Of a DNA stretch of 64,000 nt, positions 8,705 through 17,021 are shown in pieces. The DNA lies in assembly GCF_030730875.1 (NCBI RefSeq), contig NZ_JAVAMA010000012.1, forward strand, positions 124,001-188,000, read 5' to 3'. Every line of letters starts with the position of its first letter. Positions within the stretch are counted from its first letter, which is position 1. Under the pieces are notes generated by a model, which searched no databases, was not told the origin of the DNA, and was given only the letters and a program-made list of their open reading frames with translations. The position numbers were made by a program, and so were the translations under genes. Source of the DNA: Sphingomonas sp. DG1-23. Lineage in GTDB: Bacteria; Pseudomonadota; Alphaproteobacteria; Sphingomonadales; Sphingomonadaceae.

Positions 8705-9097
8705 ATGAAATCTCTGATCGCGCTTGTGCCCGCCGGGGCAATATTGTGCGCGTATACATTGACAGCGTTGCCGGCCATTGGCGCGCCACCCGTAGTCGAT
8801 CAAGGCGCGGCGGCATTCGCGGCATGCCGCGCCTGTCACACGCTTCCGGCCGGCGGCAAGAACGGCATCGGGCCCAATCTCCACGGTCTGTTCGGCCGCA
8901 AGGCGGGGTCGGCCCCCGGATTCAGCTACAGTCCGGCGCTCAAGGCATCGAAACTCGTCTGGAACGCACAGACTCTCGACCAATATCTCGCGGCGCCGAC
9001 CCAGAAGGTGCCGGGCACTCGCATGGTGATCAAGGTGACCGATCCGGTCAAGCGCGCCGCGCTGATCGCGTATCTGAAAGCCGAAACGTCGAAATGA
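8705..9097 (+). CDS. Small secreted c-type cytochrome
   Basis: About 130 residues: signal peptide (KSLIALVPAGAILCAYTL), one haem-binding CRACH motif, then PGTRMVIKV providing the likely axial methionine. This is a class I periplasmic monohaem cytochrome. The ATG at 8705 is preceded by GGAGAGG at good spacing; the frame extends upstream to 8669 without ribosome-site support. First gene of the sugar operon. By analogy with FAD sugar dehydrogenases that pass electrons to a cytochrome c, it is the probable electron acceptor for the GMC enzyme at 14651. Confidence 0.9.
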   Translation: MKSLIALVPAGAILCAYTLTALPAIGAPPVVDQGAAAFAACRACHTLPAGGKNGIGPNLHGLFGRKAGSAPGFSYSPALKASKLVWNAQTLDQYLAAPTQKVPGTRMVIKVTDPVKRAALIAYLKAETSK

Positions 9098-9122
9098 ACT
9101 TCGCATCATGGGGAGGGGCGGC

Positions 9123-10166
9123 ATGAAGGGTCCGGCGGTTTTCCTCGCGCAGTTCATGAGCGACGCCGCGCCGTTCGACACGCTGCCCTCGGCGGCGCGC
9201 TGGATGGCCGATGCAGGCTATGTCGGCGTCCAGATTCCCACCTGGGACAGCCGCTGCATCGATCTCGCCAAGGCGGCCGAGAGCCAGGATTATTGCGACG
9301 AGCTCGCCGGGACGTGCCGCGAGGCCGGGGTCGAGATCACCGAGCTGTCGACGCATCTTCAGGGCCAGTTGGTCGCAGTGCATCCGGCCTATGACGTCGC
9401 GTTCGATGCCTTCGCGCCCGACGCGCTCAAGGGCAAGCCGGCCGAGCGCCAGAAATGGGCGGTCGAGCAACTTCATCTCGCCGCCAAAGCGAGCCGGCGG
9501 CTCGGGCTGAACGCGCACGCGACCTTCTCTGGCGCGCTCGCTTGGCCCTATCTCTATCCGTGGCCGCAGCGGCCCGCCGGTCTGGTCGAAGAGGCGTTCG
9601 GCGAACTGGCGAAGCGCTGGCGCCCGATCCTCGACGCGTTCGACGCGCAGGGCGTCGACGTCGCTTACGAGATCCATCCGGGCGAGGATCTGCACGACGG
9701 GGTGACCTTCGAGCGGTTCCTTGCCGGCGTCGACAATCATCCGCGCGCCAACATCCTCTACGACCCGAGCCACTATGTGCTGCAGTCGCTCGATTATCTG
9801 GCATTCATCGACATCTATCACGAGCGGATCCGGATGTTCCACGTCAAGGATGCCGAGCTCAATCCTACCGGGCGTTCCGGAGTCTATGGCGGGTTCCAGG
9901 ACTGGGTCGATCGCCCCGGCCGCTTCCGCTCGCTGGGCGACGGGCAGGTCGATTTCGGCGGGATCTTCTCGAAGCTTACGCAATATGGCTATTCCGGCTG
10001 GGCGGTGCTGGAATGGGAATGCTGCCTCAAGCATCCCGAAGACGGCGCCCGCGAAGGCGCGCCGTTCATCGAGGCGCACATGATCCGCAGGGCGGACAAG
10101 GCATTCGACGATTTCGCCGGGGGCAGCGATCCGGGACTCAATCGGGCGCTGCTGGGACTGAGCTGA
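9123..10166 (+). CDS. Sugar phosphate isomerase/epimerase, TIM-barrel (AP-endonuclease-2 fold)
   Basis: A 347-residue cytosolic TIM-barrel enzyme without signal peptide. Metal-ligand segments are visible: YEIHPGEDLHDG (Glu and His), LYDPSHYVLQ (Asp/His), MFHVKDAE (His) and VLEWEC (Glu), in the order expected for this family. Members isomerise or epimerise keto-sugars, or act on keto-glycosides like DgpC. ATG at 9123 follows GGGGAGGGG. It lies 25 bases after the cytochrome and 24 before the MFS gene. One of three different enzymes of this fold in the same operon and the only one that is clearly cytoplasmic. Confidence 0.87.
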   Translation: MKGPAVFLAQFMSDAAPFDTLPSAARWMADAGYVGVQIPTWDSRCIDLAKAAESQDYCDELAGTCREAGVEITELSTHLQGQLVAVHPAYDVAFDAFAPDALKGKPAERQKWAVEQLHLAAKASRRLGLNAHATFSGALAWPYLYPWPQRPAGLVEEAFGELAKRWRPILDAFDAQGVDVAYEIHPGEDLHDGVTFERFLAGVDNHPRANILYDPSHYVLQSLDYLAFIDIYHERIRMFHVKDAELNPTGRSGVYGGFQDWVDRPGRFRSLGDGQVDFGGIFSKLTQYGYSGWAVLEWECCLKHPEDGAREGAPFIEAHMIRRADKAFDDFAGGSDPGLNRALLGLS

Positions 10167-10190
10167 TAATAAACGGGGAGGGGAGCGCCG

Positions 10191-11492
10191 ATGACGACGA
10201 CACTGAACAAGGGACGGCTGTTCTGGCTGGGCGTGCTCGCGCTGTTCACCGCTGCGTCGAGCCTCGCGATCCGCGGCGCGATCGCAAGCGGGCTCAAGGC
10301 CGAATGGATCGATCCGATCGCGCCGTTGCAGGCGGGTGAGCTGCTCGCCGCGGCGCTGGGCGCAGCATTCCTCAGCTTCGCGATCACCTTGTTCGTCGCA
10401 AGCGCATTGCTCGATCAGATCGGCATGAAGCGCTGCCTGCTCGGTGCCGGCTTGTGCTTCATCTTCGGCCCGTTGCTGATCGTCACTGCGGGCAATCTCG
10501 CCACCGGCATGACCGTCTACACGATCGTCTGGCTGGGCATGCTGCTCAGCGGGATCGGCTGGGGATTGACCGAAGCGGCGATCAACCCGCTGACCGCGCA
10601 GCTCTACCCCGAGGACACCACCCATCGGCTCAACGTGCTTCACGCCTGGTTTCCGGGCGGGATCATCGTCGGCGGGCTGATCGGTTTCTTCCTGTCGGCG
10701 ACCTTGCCCTGGCAGGGCATCATGGCGCTGGTGATTCTCCCCGCAGTCGCGACCGTGGCGATCGCCGCGACAACGACCTTCCCGCCGCCGCTGCGCAGCG
10801 AGAGCGGCGTCAGCTTCGGCGCGATGGTGAGCGAGGTGTTCCGCCGGCCGAGCTTCTTCATCTGGTTCGGCGCGATGTTCCTCACTGCCGCATCCGAGCT
10901 GGCGCCGGGCCAGTGGATCGACGTCGCGCTCTCCAACCGGGTGGGCATGCGCGGCATCTTGCTGCTGGTATACGTCAACGCGCTGATGTTCGTGTTCCGC
11001 CATTTCGCAGGGCGGCTGGCCAACAAGATCTCCAATCCCGGCCTGCTCTGGGTATCGAGCCTGCTGGCTGCGGTCGGGCTGTTCATGCTGAGCCAGGCGC
11101 AGTCGCCGGTAACCGCGATCCTCGCGGCGACGGTGTGGGGCCTCGGCGTCTGCGTGATGTGGCCGACGATGCTCGCTTCGGTCGCCGAACGCTATCCGCG
11201 CGGCGGATCCTGGGCGATGGGACTGGTCGGCTCGGCGGGCGCGCTCGCCAGCTTCTTCGTGCTGCCTTTGCTCGGCGGGATGTTCGACAAGGCCAAGATC
11301 GAATTCGCCGGCGGCCCGGAAGCGTTTGCGCAACTGGCCGGGGCCGCGAAGCTGGCGGTCGAGGATGCCGCGGCGTCGGTGTCGTTCCAGCGACTGGCGA
11401 TCCTGCCGGTGGTGCTGCTCGCGGTGTTCGGCTTCATCTGGCTGCGCGAGCGCGGCAAGTCGCGTGCGGCGCTCGCGGGTGAGGCTGCATGA
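10191..11492 (+). CDS. MFS sugar transporter
   Basis: A 433-residue inner-membrane carrier with about 12 hydrophobic segments, of the fucose/sugar-porter-like major facilitator type. GWGLTEAAINPLTAQLYPED and NVLHAWFPGGIIVGG are characteristic of this subfamily's central and loop regions. A strong ribosome site (GGGGAGGGGAG) precedes the ATG at 10191. The 3' end overlaps the next gene by four bases (ATGA), implying translational coupling. In this operon it should carry the sugar or keto-sugar produced by the exported enzymes into the cell. Substrate is inference. Confidence 0.87.
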   Translation: MTTTLNKGRLFWLGVLALFTAASSLAIRGAIASGLKAEWIDPIAPLQAGELLAAALGAAFLSFAITLFVASALLDQIGMKRCLLGAGLCFIFGPLLIVTAGNLATGMTVYTIVWLGMLLSGIGWGLTEAAINPLTAQLYPEDTTHRLNVLHAWFPGGIIVGGLIGFFLSATLPWQGIMALVILPAVATVAIAATTTFPPPLRSESGVSFGAMVSEVFRRPSFFIWFGAMFLTAASELAPGQWIDVALSNRVGMRGILLLVYVNALMFVFRHFAGRLANKISNPGLLWVSSLLAAVGLFMLSQAQSPVTAILAATVWGLGVCVMWPTMLASVAERYPRGGSWAMGLVGSAGALASFFVLPLLGGMFDKAKIEFAGGPEAFAQLAGAAKLAVEDAAASVSFQRLAILPVVLLAVFGFIWLRERGKSRAALAGEAA

Positions 11493-12397
11493 GGCTGAGC
11501 CGGCGATCGGTATTGGCTGCGAGCGCCGTGACGGCCGGCGCTGCGGCGATGGGTCGCGCGGCGGCGACGCAGAACGCGGCGCGCTTCTCGCTCGGCTTCG
11601 CGCCGCACGAGGGCAGCTTCGCGAGCCGCGGCAACCGGCTCGAGCAGATCGCCTATGCCGCGGATCAGGGCTTCACCGCGTGGGAAGACAATGAGGCGGC
11701 CGGCCGCACCGTCGCCGAGCAGACGGCGATGGCGCGCTTGCTTCAGCAGCGGAACATGACGATGGGCGTGTTCGTCGCCAGCATGCCCAAATGGGCCGAG
11801 TTCCGCCCGCTGCTGGGCGGCAATGACGATGCCGAGCGCGAGGCGTTCCTTGCCGACATCCGCGCGTCGATCGAGGTCGCCAAGCGCCTCAATGCCAAAT
11901 GGATGACGGTGGTCACCGGGTTTCTGGACCGCAAGCTGCCGGTCGAGATCCAGACCGGGCGGATCATCGACACGATGCGCCGCGCCGCCGATATCGTCGC
12001 GCCGCACGGCCTGGTGATGGTGATGGAGCCGCTCAACACGATCGTGAATCATCCCGGCGTGTTCCTGCAGACCATCCCGCAGGGTTTCGCCGTCGCCAAA
12101 GGTGTCAATAGTGCCGCGGTGAAGGTGCTCGCAGATCTGTATCATGAGCAGATTCAGGCTGGGAATCTGATTAATACGCTCACAACCTGCTGGGATGAGA
12201 TCGGCTATATCCAGTTCGGCGACAATCCCGGGCGCAAGGAGCCGGGAACCGGCGAGATCAACTATCGGAACGTCGTCCGCTGGCTGCGCGCGAAGAAGTT
12301 CGCCGGGGTGATCGGGATGGAGCACGGCAATTCGACCGACGGGCGCGCGGGCGAGGAGCGGCTGATCGCCGCCTATCGCGCAATCGACGCGGCATGA
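11489..12397 (+). CDS. Tat-exported TIM-barrel protein, hydroxypyruvate-isomerase-like
   Basis: A 302-residue protein. The N-terminus RLSRRSVLAASAVTAGAAAMG is a twin-arginine signal, so it is exported folded. The body is a TIM barrel: VMVMEPLNT (Glu), LADLYHEQIQAG (Asp/His), YIQFGDNPGRKEPGTGEINY (metal/substrate) and IGMEHG (Glu) match hydroxypyruvate isomerase-like enzymes. Export argues against a role on phosphorylated or central metabolites. Together with the periplasmic oxidoreductase genes it more likely acts on a free keto-sugar. Its start overlaps the MFS gene by four bases. Confidence 0.87.
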   Translation: MRLSRRSVLAASAVTAGAAAMGRAAATQNAARFSLGFAPHEGSFASRGNRLEQIAYAADQGFTAWEDNEAAGRTVAEQTAMARLLQQRNMTMGVFVASMPKWAEFRPLLGGNDDAEREAFLADIRASIEVAKRLNAKWMTVVTGFLDRKLPVEIQTGRIIDTMRRAADIVAPHGLVMVMEPLNTIVNHPGVFLQTIPQGFAVAKGVNSAAVKVLADLYHEQIQAGNLINTLTTCWDEIGYIQFGDNPGRKEPGTGEINYRNVVRWLRAKKFAGVIGMEHGNSTDGRAGEERLIAAYRAIDAA

Positions 12398-12408
12398 CGG
12401 AGGAAGCA

Positions 12409-13236
12409 GTGAAGCGTATCGCCTGGGCCGCCGCCATCGCAGCGGTCCTCACCGCGGGAGGCCCCGCAACGGCGCAGGAGAGGCCCGGCTTCACCGACAC
12501 GCCGACCCTGCCCGACGGCAAGTGGAAGGTCCATGATGCCGACCGGCCCTATCCGACGGTGGTGACGCCGGCCGCGGTACCGGGCGGGGCGCCTTCAGAT
12601 GCAGTGGTGCTGTTCGACGGCAAGTCGCTCGATGCATGGCAGACCCAGACCACACCTTGGAAGGTCGAGAACGGCGCGGCCACCTCGGTGCCGCGCGCCG
12701 GAGGTGGCGGCGAGAATGCGTTGGTCAGCAAGGCGAGCTTCGGCGACGTCCAGCTCCACCTCGAATTCCGCTCGCCCAGCCCGCCGACCAGGACCTCGCA
12801 GGATCGCGGCAATAGCGGCATCTGGTTCATGCAGCGCTACGAGATCCAGATCCTCGACGGCTATCAGAACCCGACCTATGCCGACGGCACCGTCGGAGCG
12901 ATCTATGGCTGGAAGCCGCCGCAGGTGAACGCCTCGCGCAAGCCCGGCGAGTGGCAGAGCTATGACGTGGTGTTCGAGCGCCCGCATTTCGGCCCCGACG
13001 GCAAGTTGTCGCGCCCGGCCTATATCACCGCGTTCCTGAATGGCGTGCTGGTGCAGAACCGTCAGCCATGGCTGGGCGGGACGATCTGGCGCAAGCTGGG
13101 CACCTACCAGGCGCATGGCGATGCCGCGCCGATCCAGCTCCAGGACCATAATTCACCGGTTTCATTCCGTAACATCTGGGTGCGCCCGCTGCCTGACACG
13201 GCGGCGAGCTACGACTTCGAGGGCAGTGTAAAATGA
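12409..13236 (+). CDS. DUF1080 (3-keto-disaccharide hydrolase) protein, secreted
   Basis: About 275 residues: signal peptide (VKRIAWAAAIAAVLTAGGPATA), then a DUF1080/concanavalin-like domain starting at VVLFDGKSLDAWQ. It continues with LHLEFRSPS, DRGNSGIWFMQRYEIQILD and the C-terminal VSFRNIWVRPL. The NSGI(W/F)...YE(I/V)Q(I/V)LD block is the family's signature. DUF1080 proteins include hydrolases of 3-keto-glycosides. I favour the GTG at 12409, which has GGAGG seven bases upstream and gives a clean signal peptide; the ATG at 12394 overlaps the previous stop and is the alternative. Overlaps the next gene by four bases. Confidence 0.85.
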   Translation: MKRIAWAAAIAAVLTAGGPATAQERPGFTDTPTLPDGKWKVHDADRPYPTVVTPAAVPGGAPSDAVVLFDGKSLDAWQTQTTPWKVENGAATSVPRAGGGGENALVSKASFGDVQLHLEFRSPSPPTRTSQDRGNSGIWFMQRYEIQILDGYQNPTYADGTVGAIYGWKPPQVNASRKPGEWQSYDVVFERPHFGPDGKLSRPAYITAFLNGVLVQNRQPWLGGTIWRKLGTYQAHGDAAPIQLQDHNSPVSFRNIWVRPLPDTAASYDFEGSVK

Positions 13237-13793
13237 TCATCGATCGCAGAGACGCTTTGGCCGGAATGGCCGCAATGTTCGGCGCCTCGCTGTTCGCGCC
13301 GATCGCGCGTGCGGCGGCGGCGCAGGTGACCCCGATCAGCAGCGGGCCGCCGAGCGCGCCGGTGTTCACGGCGCCGCAGCGCGCGTTGATGACCGCGCTC
13401 AGCGAGCGGGTGATGCCGACCACCGACACGCCGGGCGCGATCACCGCCGGCGTGCCCGCCTTCATCGAGAAATTGCTCGCCGACTGGGCCTCGCCCGACG
13501 ATCGCAAGCCGATTCTCGCCGGGCTCGACGCGATCGAGGCGCGCAGCCAGGCCGAGTACAAGGTTGCCGGCGACAAGGCGACGCCGGCGCAGCAGGACGC
13601 GCTGCTGACGCTGGCGATGGAAGACAAATTGCCCGGCGGCAAAGACTTTTTCGAGAAGTTCCGCCAGCTCGTGATCACCGGCTATTTCACGTCGGAGGTC
13701 GGCATCACCCAGGAGCGCGAATATCTGCCGGTGCCCGGCCGGTATGACGGCGCCTATCCCTATTCCCAAGTCAACAAGGTGTTCTCGTCATGA
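13233..13793 (+). CDS. Gluconate 2-dehydrogenase subunit 3 family protein (Tat-exported small subunit)
   Basis: A 186-residue protein with a twin-arginine leader (DRRDALAGMAAMFGASLF). The rest contains FTAPQRALMTALSERVMPTTDTPGA, then a helical region ending in GYFTSEVGITQEREYLPVPGRYDG. These are the start and end signatures of the gluconate-2-dehydrogenase subunit 3 family. In FAD sugar dehydrogenases this subunit pairs with a GMC catalytic subunit and carries it across the membrane, since the GMC enzyme has no leader of its own. That is the likely role here, with the GMC gene at 14651. Four-base overlaps join it to both neighbours. Confidence 0.88.
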   Translation: MIIDRRDALAGMAAMFGASLFAPIARAAAAQVTPISSGPPSAPVFTAPQRALMTALSERVMPTTDTPGAITAGVPAFIEKLLADWASPDDRKPILAGLDAIEARSQAEYKVAGDKATPAQQDALLTLAMEDKLPGGKDFFEKFRQLVITGYFTSEVGITQEREYLPVPGRYDGAYPYSQVNKVFSS

Positions 13794-14629
13794 TGATCAG
13801 CAGACGGCAATGGATGGCGGGCGGCGCGGCGCTGGCGACGACGCTCGCGGCGGGCCCGGCGATGGCGCGCGCCTTCAAGGCGAAACCGATCGGCATCCAG
13901 CTCTATACCGTGCGCGAGCTGTTCGCGCCCGATCCGATGGGCACGCTCGAGAAAGTGGCGGCGATCGGCTATCGCGAAGTCGAATATGGCGGCGGCGGCT
14001 ATGACAAGATGGATCATGCCGCGCTCCGCAAGACGATGGACCGGCTGGGGCTGAAATCGCCCTCGATCCACGTCGGCTACGAGGCGCTCCTCGCCGATTT
14101 CGACGGCACGGTGAAGATGACCAAGGCGCTGGGCGCCGACACGCTCGTCGTGCCGTACATGGTCGACGCGCACCGCACCGCCGAGGGCTGGAAGGCCGCG
14201 GTGGCCAATTTCAATCGCTATGCCGAGCGGCTCAGGAAGCAGGGCATCGGCTTCGCCTATCACAATCACGATTTCGAGTTCACCGTGAAGCCGGGCGGCA
14301 CCAGCCTGTACGACACGCTGATCGCCGATGCCGATCCGGCGCTGGTCAAGCTCGAGCTCGACCTGTTCTGGGCGATCGCCGCGGGCGAGGATCCCAAGGC
14401 GCTGATCAGGCGGCTGCCGGGTCGGATCTACGCCTATCACGTCAAGGATCGCACCGCCGAGGGCAAGATGACCAGCGTCGGCAAGGGCGTGGTCGATTTC
14501 GCGGACATCTTCACGCTCAACCAGACTGCGGGCGTGCAGCATTTCTATGTCGAGAACGATCAATCTCCGGCGCCCTATCTGCCCGACATCCAGACCAGCT
14601 TCGCGACGCTCAGCCGTCTGCGCGCGTAA
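13790..14629 (+). CDS. Tat-exported sugar isomerase/epimerase, TIM-barrel
   Basis: A 279-residue protein. ISRRQWMAGGAALATTLAAGPAMA is a Tat signal. The barrel shows IGIQLYTVRE at strand 1, YHNHDFEF (His/Glu), KLELDLFW (Glu/Asp), YAYHVKDR (His) and HFYVENDQ (Glu), the standard metal and substrate positions of the xylose-isomerase-like family. The YHNHDFEF variant is common in family members linked to 3-keto-sugar pathways. Third enzyme of this fold in the operon and second exported one. Whether it epimerises, eliminates or isomerises its substrate cannot be read from the sequence. Confidence 0.87.
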   Translation: MMISRRQWMAGGAALATTLAAGPAMARAFKAKPIGIQLYTVRELFAPDPMGTLEKVAAIGYREVEYGGGGYDKMDHAALRKTMDRLGLKSPSIHVGYEALLADFDGTVKMTKALGADTLVVPYMVDAHRTAEGWKAAVANFNRYAERLRKQGIGFAYHNHDFEFTVKPGGTSLYDTLIADADPALVKLELDLFWAIAAGEDPKALIRRLPGRIYAYHVKDRTAEGKMTSVGKGVVDFADIFTLNQTAGVQHFYVENDQSPAPYLPDIQTSFATLSRLRA

Positions 14630-14650
14630 CCCGTTTTCGAGGATTTAGTG

Positions 14651-16327
14651 ATGGCTGAAAAATTCGATGCGATCGTCATCGGCTCCGGAGTGAGCGGCGG
14701 ATGGGCGGCGAAGGAATTGACCGAGAAGGGCCTCAAGGTCCTGATGCTCGACCGCGGGGTGATGGTCGAGCATGGCGAGAATTACGATTATGACGGCAAG
14801 CCGGCATATGAGATTCCCGCGCGCGACATGATGCCCAAGGCATTGGTCGAGAGCGATTATTTCATCGCCAAGCACGGCTATGTCTCGCCGTCGAACCAGA
14901 AATTCTACAATAACGACCGGCTCAACCCGTATGCGTACGACGAGGGCGAAAAGTTCTACTGGATCCGTCCCGGCGCGGTCGGCGGCAAGTCGCTGATCTG
15001 GGGGCGCTGGAGCTTCCGCTGGTCGCCGGAGGATTTCGAGGCCAACAAGCGCGAGAATGTCGGGATCGACTGGCCGATCCGCTACGAGGATCTCGCGCCG
15101 TGGTACGACTATGTCGAGAAATATATCGGCGTGTCGGGCTCACGCGAGAATCTGCCCCAACTGCCGGACAGCGCGTTCCAGCCGCCGATGCAGATGAACA
15201 TCGCCGAGAAATGGGTCAAGGAGCGGCTCGAGGCGACGTCGCCGGGGCGCAAGCTGATCAACACCCGCCTGTCCAACATGACCGAGGACAAGGAAGCGCA
15301 GGGTCGCAGCAAATGCCAGTTCCGCAACCAGTGCGGACGCGGCTGCTCGTTCGGCGCCTATTTCTCGACCCAGGCAGTCACCCTGCCGGCGGCGCGTGCC
15401 ACCGGCCGGCTGACTCTGCGCTCGGACGCGGTGGTGTCGAACCTCGAATATGACCCCAAGACCAAGAAGGTCACCGGGGTCCGGGTGGTCGACACCAAGA
15501 CCAAGCAGGCCGAAGTGATCCCCGCGCGGCTGGTGTTCCTCTGCGCCTCGGCGATGGCGTCGACCCAGATCCTGATGAACTCGCGGATCCCAGGCACCGG
15601 CAAGAGCCATTTCGACAATAGCGGCACGCTCGGCCGTTACGTGATGGATCACATCTTCCGCGTCGGCATCTCGGGCGAGATTCCGGGGATGACCGAATAT
15701 ATCGAATATGGCCGGCGGCCGGGCGGGGTCTACATTCCGCGCTTCCGCAACGTCGGTGGCGAGGAAGGGATCGGCTTCCGCCGCGGCTATGGCTATCAGG
15801 GCAGCGCGCGGCGCGATCCGGCCAAGCCGCAGGGCTTCGGCGCATCGATGAAGCAGGGCATGCGGCAATATGGCGGCTGGAAGTTCGGCATGGGCGCGTT
15901 CGGCGAATGCCTGCCCTATGAGGACAATCGCGTCAGCCTGCACGCCGACAAGGTCGACCGGTTCGGCATCCCGCTGATGCGCTTCGACGTCACGTTCCGC
16001 GAGAACGAGATCCGCATGATGGACGACGCGCGGAAAGAAGGCGAGGCGATGCTGCGCAAGGCCGGCCTGCTCAACGTCACCAGCGAGCGCAGCGAGCACG
16101 TGCCCGGCGATGCCATCCACGAAATGGGCGGCGCGCGCATGGCCATGGATCCGCGCCAGTCGGTGCTCAACAAATGGAGCCAGGCGCATGATGCCGCCAA
16201 TCTGTACGTCACCGACGGCGCCCAGATGGCATCGATCTCGTGCGTCAATCCGTCGCTGACCTTCATGGCGCTCACCGCGCGCGCCGCGGACCATGCCGTC
16301 AAGCAGATCAAGGCCGGCGCGATCTAG
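14651..16327 (+). CDS. GMC-family FAD oxidoreductase with Cys cluster (probable glucoside 3-dehydrogenase catalytic subunit)
   Basis: A 558-residue flavoenzyme. FDAIVIGSGVSGGWAAKEL is the FAD Rossmann motif, and PGAVGGKSLIWG the GMC flavin-contact region. HEMGGARM and CVNPSLTFMALTARAA supply the His/Asn active-site pair. At about residues 222-232 is C-x5-C-x3-C (KCQFRNQCGRGC), which resembles the [3Fe-4S]-binding cysteines of FAD-dependent glucose dehydrogenases. No leader peptide; the Tat-tagged small subunit at 13233 probably exports it. I take the ATG at 14651, eight bases after GAGG, over the GTG at 14648. With the cytochrome c and DUF1080 genes it fits oxidation of a glycoside at C3 (LacA/G3DH type). 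Substrate inferred. Confidence 0.88.
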   Translation: MAEKFDAIVIGSGVSGGWAAKELTEKGLKVLMLDRGVMVEHGENYDYDGKPAYEIPARDMMPKALVESDYFIAKHGYVSPSNQKFYNNDRLNPYAYDEGEKFYWIRPGAVGGKSLIWGRWSFRWSPEDFEANKRENVGIDWPIRYEDLAPWYDYVEKYIGVSGSRENLPQLPDSAFQPPMQMNIAEKWVKERLEATSPGRKLINTRLSNMTEDKEAQGRSKCQFRNQCGRGCSFGAYFSTQAVTLPAARATGRLTLRSDAVVSNLEYDPKTKKVTGVRVVDTKTKQAEVIPARLVFLCASAMASTQILMNSRIPGTGKSHFDNSGTLGRYVMDHIFRVGISGEIPGMTEYIEYGRRPGGVYIPRFRNVGGEEGIGFRRGYGYQGSARRDPAKPQGFGASMKQGMRQYGGWKFGMGAFGECLPYEDNRVSLHADKVDRFGIPLMRFDVTFRENEIRMMDDARKEGEAMLRKAGLLNVTSERSEHVPGDAIHEMGGARMAMDPRQSVLNKWSQAHDAANLYVTDGAQMASISCVNPSLTFMALTARAADHAVKQIKAGAI

Positions 16328-17021
16328 AGTCTGTACCCGATAGCCCTATCTGGTCGTCCCGGATGTCAGGCTTCCGGGAAACCGCAGGTTTTACGCTGGA
16401 AAGCCTTGCAGTCCGGGATCGACCGCGCCGCTGGATGCTTGCCGCACGGTGGATCCCGGACAGCTCGATTTTCTATCAAATCAAAGATTTGAAGAAAACC
16501 GGCTTCCGGGATGACGATAATTAAGTCCAGATTCCAGCGCTGATCCCGGGCGCGGCTGACAGCGGCGGCCCGGCGTCGGTTAATCCTCACTCACGCCCGG
16601 TGCGGTCGCTTGCGATCGCGTCGGGTTTTCTAACGTGCCCGCCCGGCGCGCGTCCGCAATTGCACACTCTCAAGTCTGTCGAGATGTCGAATCTCTTCGA
16701 AATAACCGGGCTAGGCCGAACACTTGCGGCTTAAACAAATAATAATGCGCAACGAGTTAATTTGGAATATACGCTAATAATATTCGATGATCAGGAATGA
16801 GTTATAATTGCAGTTGCGAATCGGCGCGGTTGAAGTTAGATTATATCTATTGGATATCGACCGTCTTAGGTTCGTACCTGAAATTTAGTGTATTGGCTCC
16901 TTGTGAAGGCTCCGTCGGTCGACGGGCGGGGGTTGTTTCGTGCAGCTATGTTTCGGCCGCGACTGGCCGCTATCGGTAGTTATCGATCTGGGTGTTCGCC
17001 ATCTTGCCAGGAGAGGGTTTC
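16328..17021. other. 694-base non-coding spacer with GC-rich repeats and an AT-rich distal half
   Basis: No convincing gene. The first 230 bases hold several inverted TCCCGGA/TCCGGGA units. From about 16680 to 16990 the composition drops to AT-rich DNA quite unlike its surroundings, with runs such as AAATAATAATG and AATAATATTCG. The AT-rich part precedes the gene at 17022 and probably carries its promoter, but I cannot fix -35 and -10 boxes. Confidence 0.6.
16355..16560. repeat. Cluster of REP-like palindromic units
   Basis: TCCCGGA (16357-16363) and TCCGGGA (16373-16379) form a 7-bp stem with a 9-base loop. Further copies of the same half-sites lie near 16414 (TCCGGGA), 16452 (TCCCGGA), 16503 (TTCCGGGATGACG) and 16545 (TCCCGG). 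The arrangement after the last gene of a long operon looks like repetitive extragenic palindromes, possibly doubling as transcript ends, although no T-run follows. Confidence 0.5.

Noticed and set aside
9048..11333. 761-codon frame on the minus strand across two sugar-cluster genes
   Set aside because: Arg/Glu/His-rich nonsense composition; it lies opposite the isomerase and MFS genes, which have clear domains.
16797..16979. 60-codon frame in the AT-rich spacer
   Set aside because: No ribosome site and no plausible protein pattern; more likely promoter DNA.
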